In this document: positions 62,621 through 64,000 of the stretch, piece by piece | Layout of the letters: the number at the start of each line of letters is the position of its first letter | Numbering within the stretch: the first letter of the stretch is position 1 | Assembly (NCBI RefSeq): GCF_005747095.1 | Contig: NZ_SWLG01000003.1 | Span: forward strand, 62,001-126,000 | DNA from: Exobacillus caeni | GTDB taxonomy: Bacteria; Bacillota; Bacilli; Bacillales; Guptibacillaceae | Reading direction: 5' to 3' | DNA length: 64,000 nt | The notes under the pieces: model-generated | What the model saw: only the letters and a program-made list of their open reading frames with translations | Told to the model about the DNA's origin: nothing | Databases searched by the model: none | Position numbers and translations under genes: made by a program

Positions 62621-64000
62621 AATTAGCAGTGATTAGTACGTTATCCACATTTTTTGTGGGGTCAGACCCCACCATTTCTGTGAACAATTCTACTAGTATT
62701 GGATCGAATTGGGTGCCGGCACAGGCTTTTAGTTCCTCCAGAGCTTCTTTAAAGGTTTTGGTTTTTTGGTATGGCCGTTCTGTTGTCATTGCGTCAAAGG
62801 AATCGATGACTGTCAAAATCCTAACTAACTTTGGAATGGCATTGCCTTTTAAACCATAAGGATAGCCTTTGCCGTCAAAGCGTTCATGATGCAGTTCTAC
62901 TAACGGAAGCAAATCATGTAGCTCTCTGTTAGTCGAGACGATATCTTTTCCGAAAGTAACATGTTTTTGAACCATTTCCCACTCATGATCATCAAGTTTT
63001 CCTTTTTTATTAAGGATATCTCTAGGAATTTCTAATTTCCCTATGTCATGTATTAAAGCCCCCATAATCAAAGTTTTCTTTTCTGCTTCACTTAAAAGGA
63101 GCTTATTACTAAACTCAATTGCATATTCGTACACCCGTCTACTGTGACGATATGTGTAAACGTCTTTATATAAAAAGATTCTTAACTGTTGCTCAATCAG
63201 TTCCATTTCATGATCAATGTTCAACAAATCTTCGTGGGTAACGTTTTCATCAAAAAGGCAAACGTTATTCTTGCCCTTATTCTTGGCATAATACATCGCC
63301 TTGTCAGCTTTTTCCAGTAAATCTGCTGAATCATAAATTTCACGGTCAAATTCTATAACTCCGGCAGAAAATGATAAACAGCCATGAGGAAAAATTTCCA
63401 CACCGTTATAATGGGTATCATTAACCTGTTTACGAAGATGGTTAAAGAATTTAAAAGCTTCCTGTTCATTCGTTCCAGGAAATAGAACAATAAATTCTTC
63501 ACCACCATACCTCGCTGTAATATAATCTTTTTTTACACTTTCTTTTAACTGTGTACCGAACCTTTTTAAAAGTTCATCTCCTTGCAGATGTCCATAAAAG
63601 TCATTGTATTTTTTAAAGTCATCAAGATCCAGTATCCCTATAGATAAAGGGGAACCGGTAGTTCTAGCTGCTTGTATTTCTTTCTCTAACAATTCTTTAA
63701 AATAGCCGTGATTATTCAGACCTGTAAGATGATCGAGATTAGCTTTCTCAGAAACCTCCTGGTAGAGCTCGAAATATTGTTTAAATGCTAAGGATAGCAA
63801 GAGAGCAACCGCCGTAAAGAGCACTATGCCAAGGATTGGTTGTCGCAACATTAATATAGCCAGGATTATCGAAAGAACCAGTGTGATTAAATAACTGGAC
63901 ATTGTTTCTTTAAAAATTCCTTTAAAAATTTCGTAAAGACTATCAGAAGCGGAGATTAAAAAGAATATACCTATTAATAAAACGTTCAGAAGGAAATAAG
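62619..64000 (-). CDS. Membrane GGDEF + HD-GYP cyclic-di-GMP protein, 5' end outside window
   Basis: The first ATG inside the window is at 63902, but the frame stays open to the edge. It encodes a further hydrophobic segment (FLLNVLLIGIFFLISASDSL) and that ATG has no good ribosome binding site, so the start is probably beyond the window. TM helices come first, then a GGDEF domain with an intact active site (ARYGGEEF) and a degenerate inhibitory RxxD. An HD-GYP domain follows (HDIGKLEIP, HHERFDGKGYPYGLKG). It could both make and degrade c-di-GMP. The last roughly 17 residues come from a family B palindromic repeat. Confidence 0.9.
   Translation of the reverse strand, partial: YFLLNVLLIGIFFLISASDSLYEIFKGIFKETMSSYLITLVLSIILAILMLRQPILGIVLFTAVALLLSLAFKQYFELYQEVSEKANLDHLTGLNNHGYFKELLEKEIQAARTTGSPLSIGILDLDDFKKYNDFYGHLQGDELLKRFGTQLKESVKKDYITARYGGEEFIVLFPGTNEQEAFKFFNHLRKQVNDTHYNGVEIFPHGCLSFSAGVIEFDREIYDSADLLEKADKAMYYAKNKGKNNVCLFDENVTHEDLLNIDHEMELIEQQLRIFLYKDVYTYRHSRRVYEYAIEFSNKLLLSEAEKKTLIMGALIHDIGKLEIPRDILNKKGKLDDHEWEMVQKHVTFGKDIVSTNRELHDLLPLVELHHERFDGKGYPYGLKGNAIPKLVRILTVIDSFDAMTTERPYQKTKTFKEALEELKACAGTQFDPILVELFTEMVGSDPTKNVDNVLITAN
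62640..62687 (-). repeat. Palindromic repeat family B, copy 3, inside a gene end
   Basis: TTATCCACA and TGTGAACAA ends surround GTGGGGTC and GACCCCAC, as in the copies at 6669 and 14924. Here the repeat lies in the last codons of the GGDEF/HD-GYP gene. Confidence 0.75.

Overview
The window looks like chromosome of a low-GC, Gram-positive, spore-former-type bacterium of the family Bacillaceae (Bacillus/Fictibacillus-like). The signs are AGGAGG ribosome binding sites with many TTG/GTG starts, CcpA-type cre boxes, lipobox lipoproteins, YesM/YesN-type sensing, an LtaS-family sulfatase and a SwrC-like RND pump. I could not fix the genus. No rRNA, tRNA, CRISPR array, prophage or transposase gene was seen. 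Several families of short palindromic repeats are scattered between genes.

Layout. 1-14890: extracellular glycan use. It holds the end of a multidomain GH92 alpha-mannosidase, a three-gene sugar-sensing system (binding protein, YesM-type kinase, AraC-type response regulator), a secreted 1489-residue GH2 beta-galactosidase carrying LamG and NPCBM modules, and a sugar ABC importer lacking its own ATPase. 15029-22810: an SDR, a CdaR-type regulator, and a cre-controlled glycerate kinase - KdgT permease - LarA racemase unit, followed by LarC2 and a nickel permease. 22960-41212: a long 2-hydroxyacid/four-carbon acid-sugar operon: PrpR-like regulator, DUF1537 kinase, DctPQM TRAP importer, second LarA homologue, aldehyde and alcohol dehydrogenases, PdxA2, larE-larB-larC1, two D-2-hydroxyacid dehydrogenases, FGGY kinase, SBF-type transporter. 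41452-45547: a sigma-54 activator with a textbook -24/-12 promoter driving a YjiH-type membrane protein and an agmatinase-family ureohydrolase, with an aminotransferase remnant between them. 45866-49718: VanZ-like protein, gene debris, two small hypotheticals, a YoaE-like molybdopterin oxidoreductase. 49952-53379: CstA family transporter, a thioredoxin/ArsD-like ORF interrupted by an in-frame UGA, a small protein ending in Cys-Cys, and a cysteine-free ArsA ATPase. 53454-64000: RND efflux pump, a divergent PRPP synthetase paralogue, a small unannotated gene, an LtaS-type sulfatase, GalE, a NERD nuclease-like protein, and a GGDEF/HD-GYP protein running off the right edge.

Two systems stand out. 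First, a nickel-pincer-nucleotide (NPN) racemase system is distributed over two operons. LarB, LarE and an N-terminal-only LarC (LarC1) lie with one LarA homologue. The missing LarC C-terminal domain lies 14 kb away, fused to what looks like a decayed LarC1 domain and next to a nickel permease and another LarA. The LarA homologue beside DUF1537 kinase and PdxA2 could be a C2 epimerase interconverting D-erythronate and D-threonate; this is an inference. Second, the CstA-linked ORF at 51762-52166 has an ideal ribosome binding site, an in-frame UGA directly before a Cys codon (Gly-UGA-Cys-Gly-Gly), and a 7-bp stem-loop with a G-rich loop 13 nt after the UGA. That is the arrangement expected of a bacterial selenoprotein with a SECIS element. 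The alternative is a nonsense mutation.
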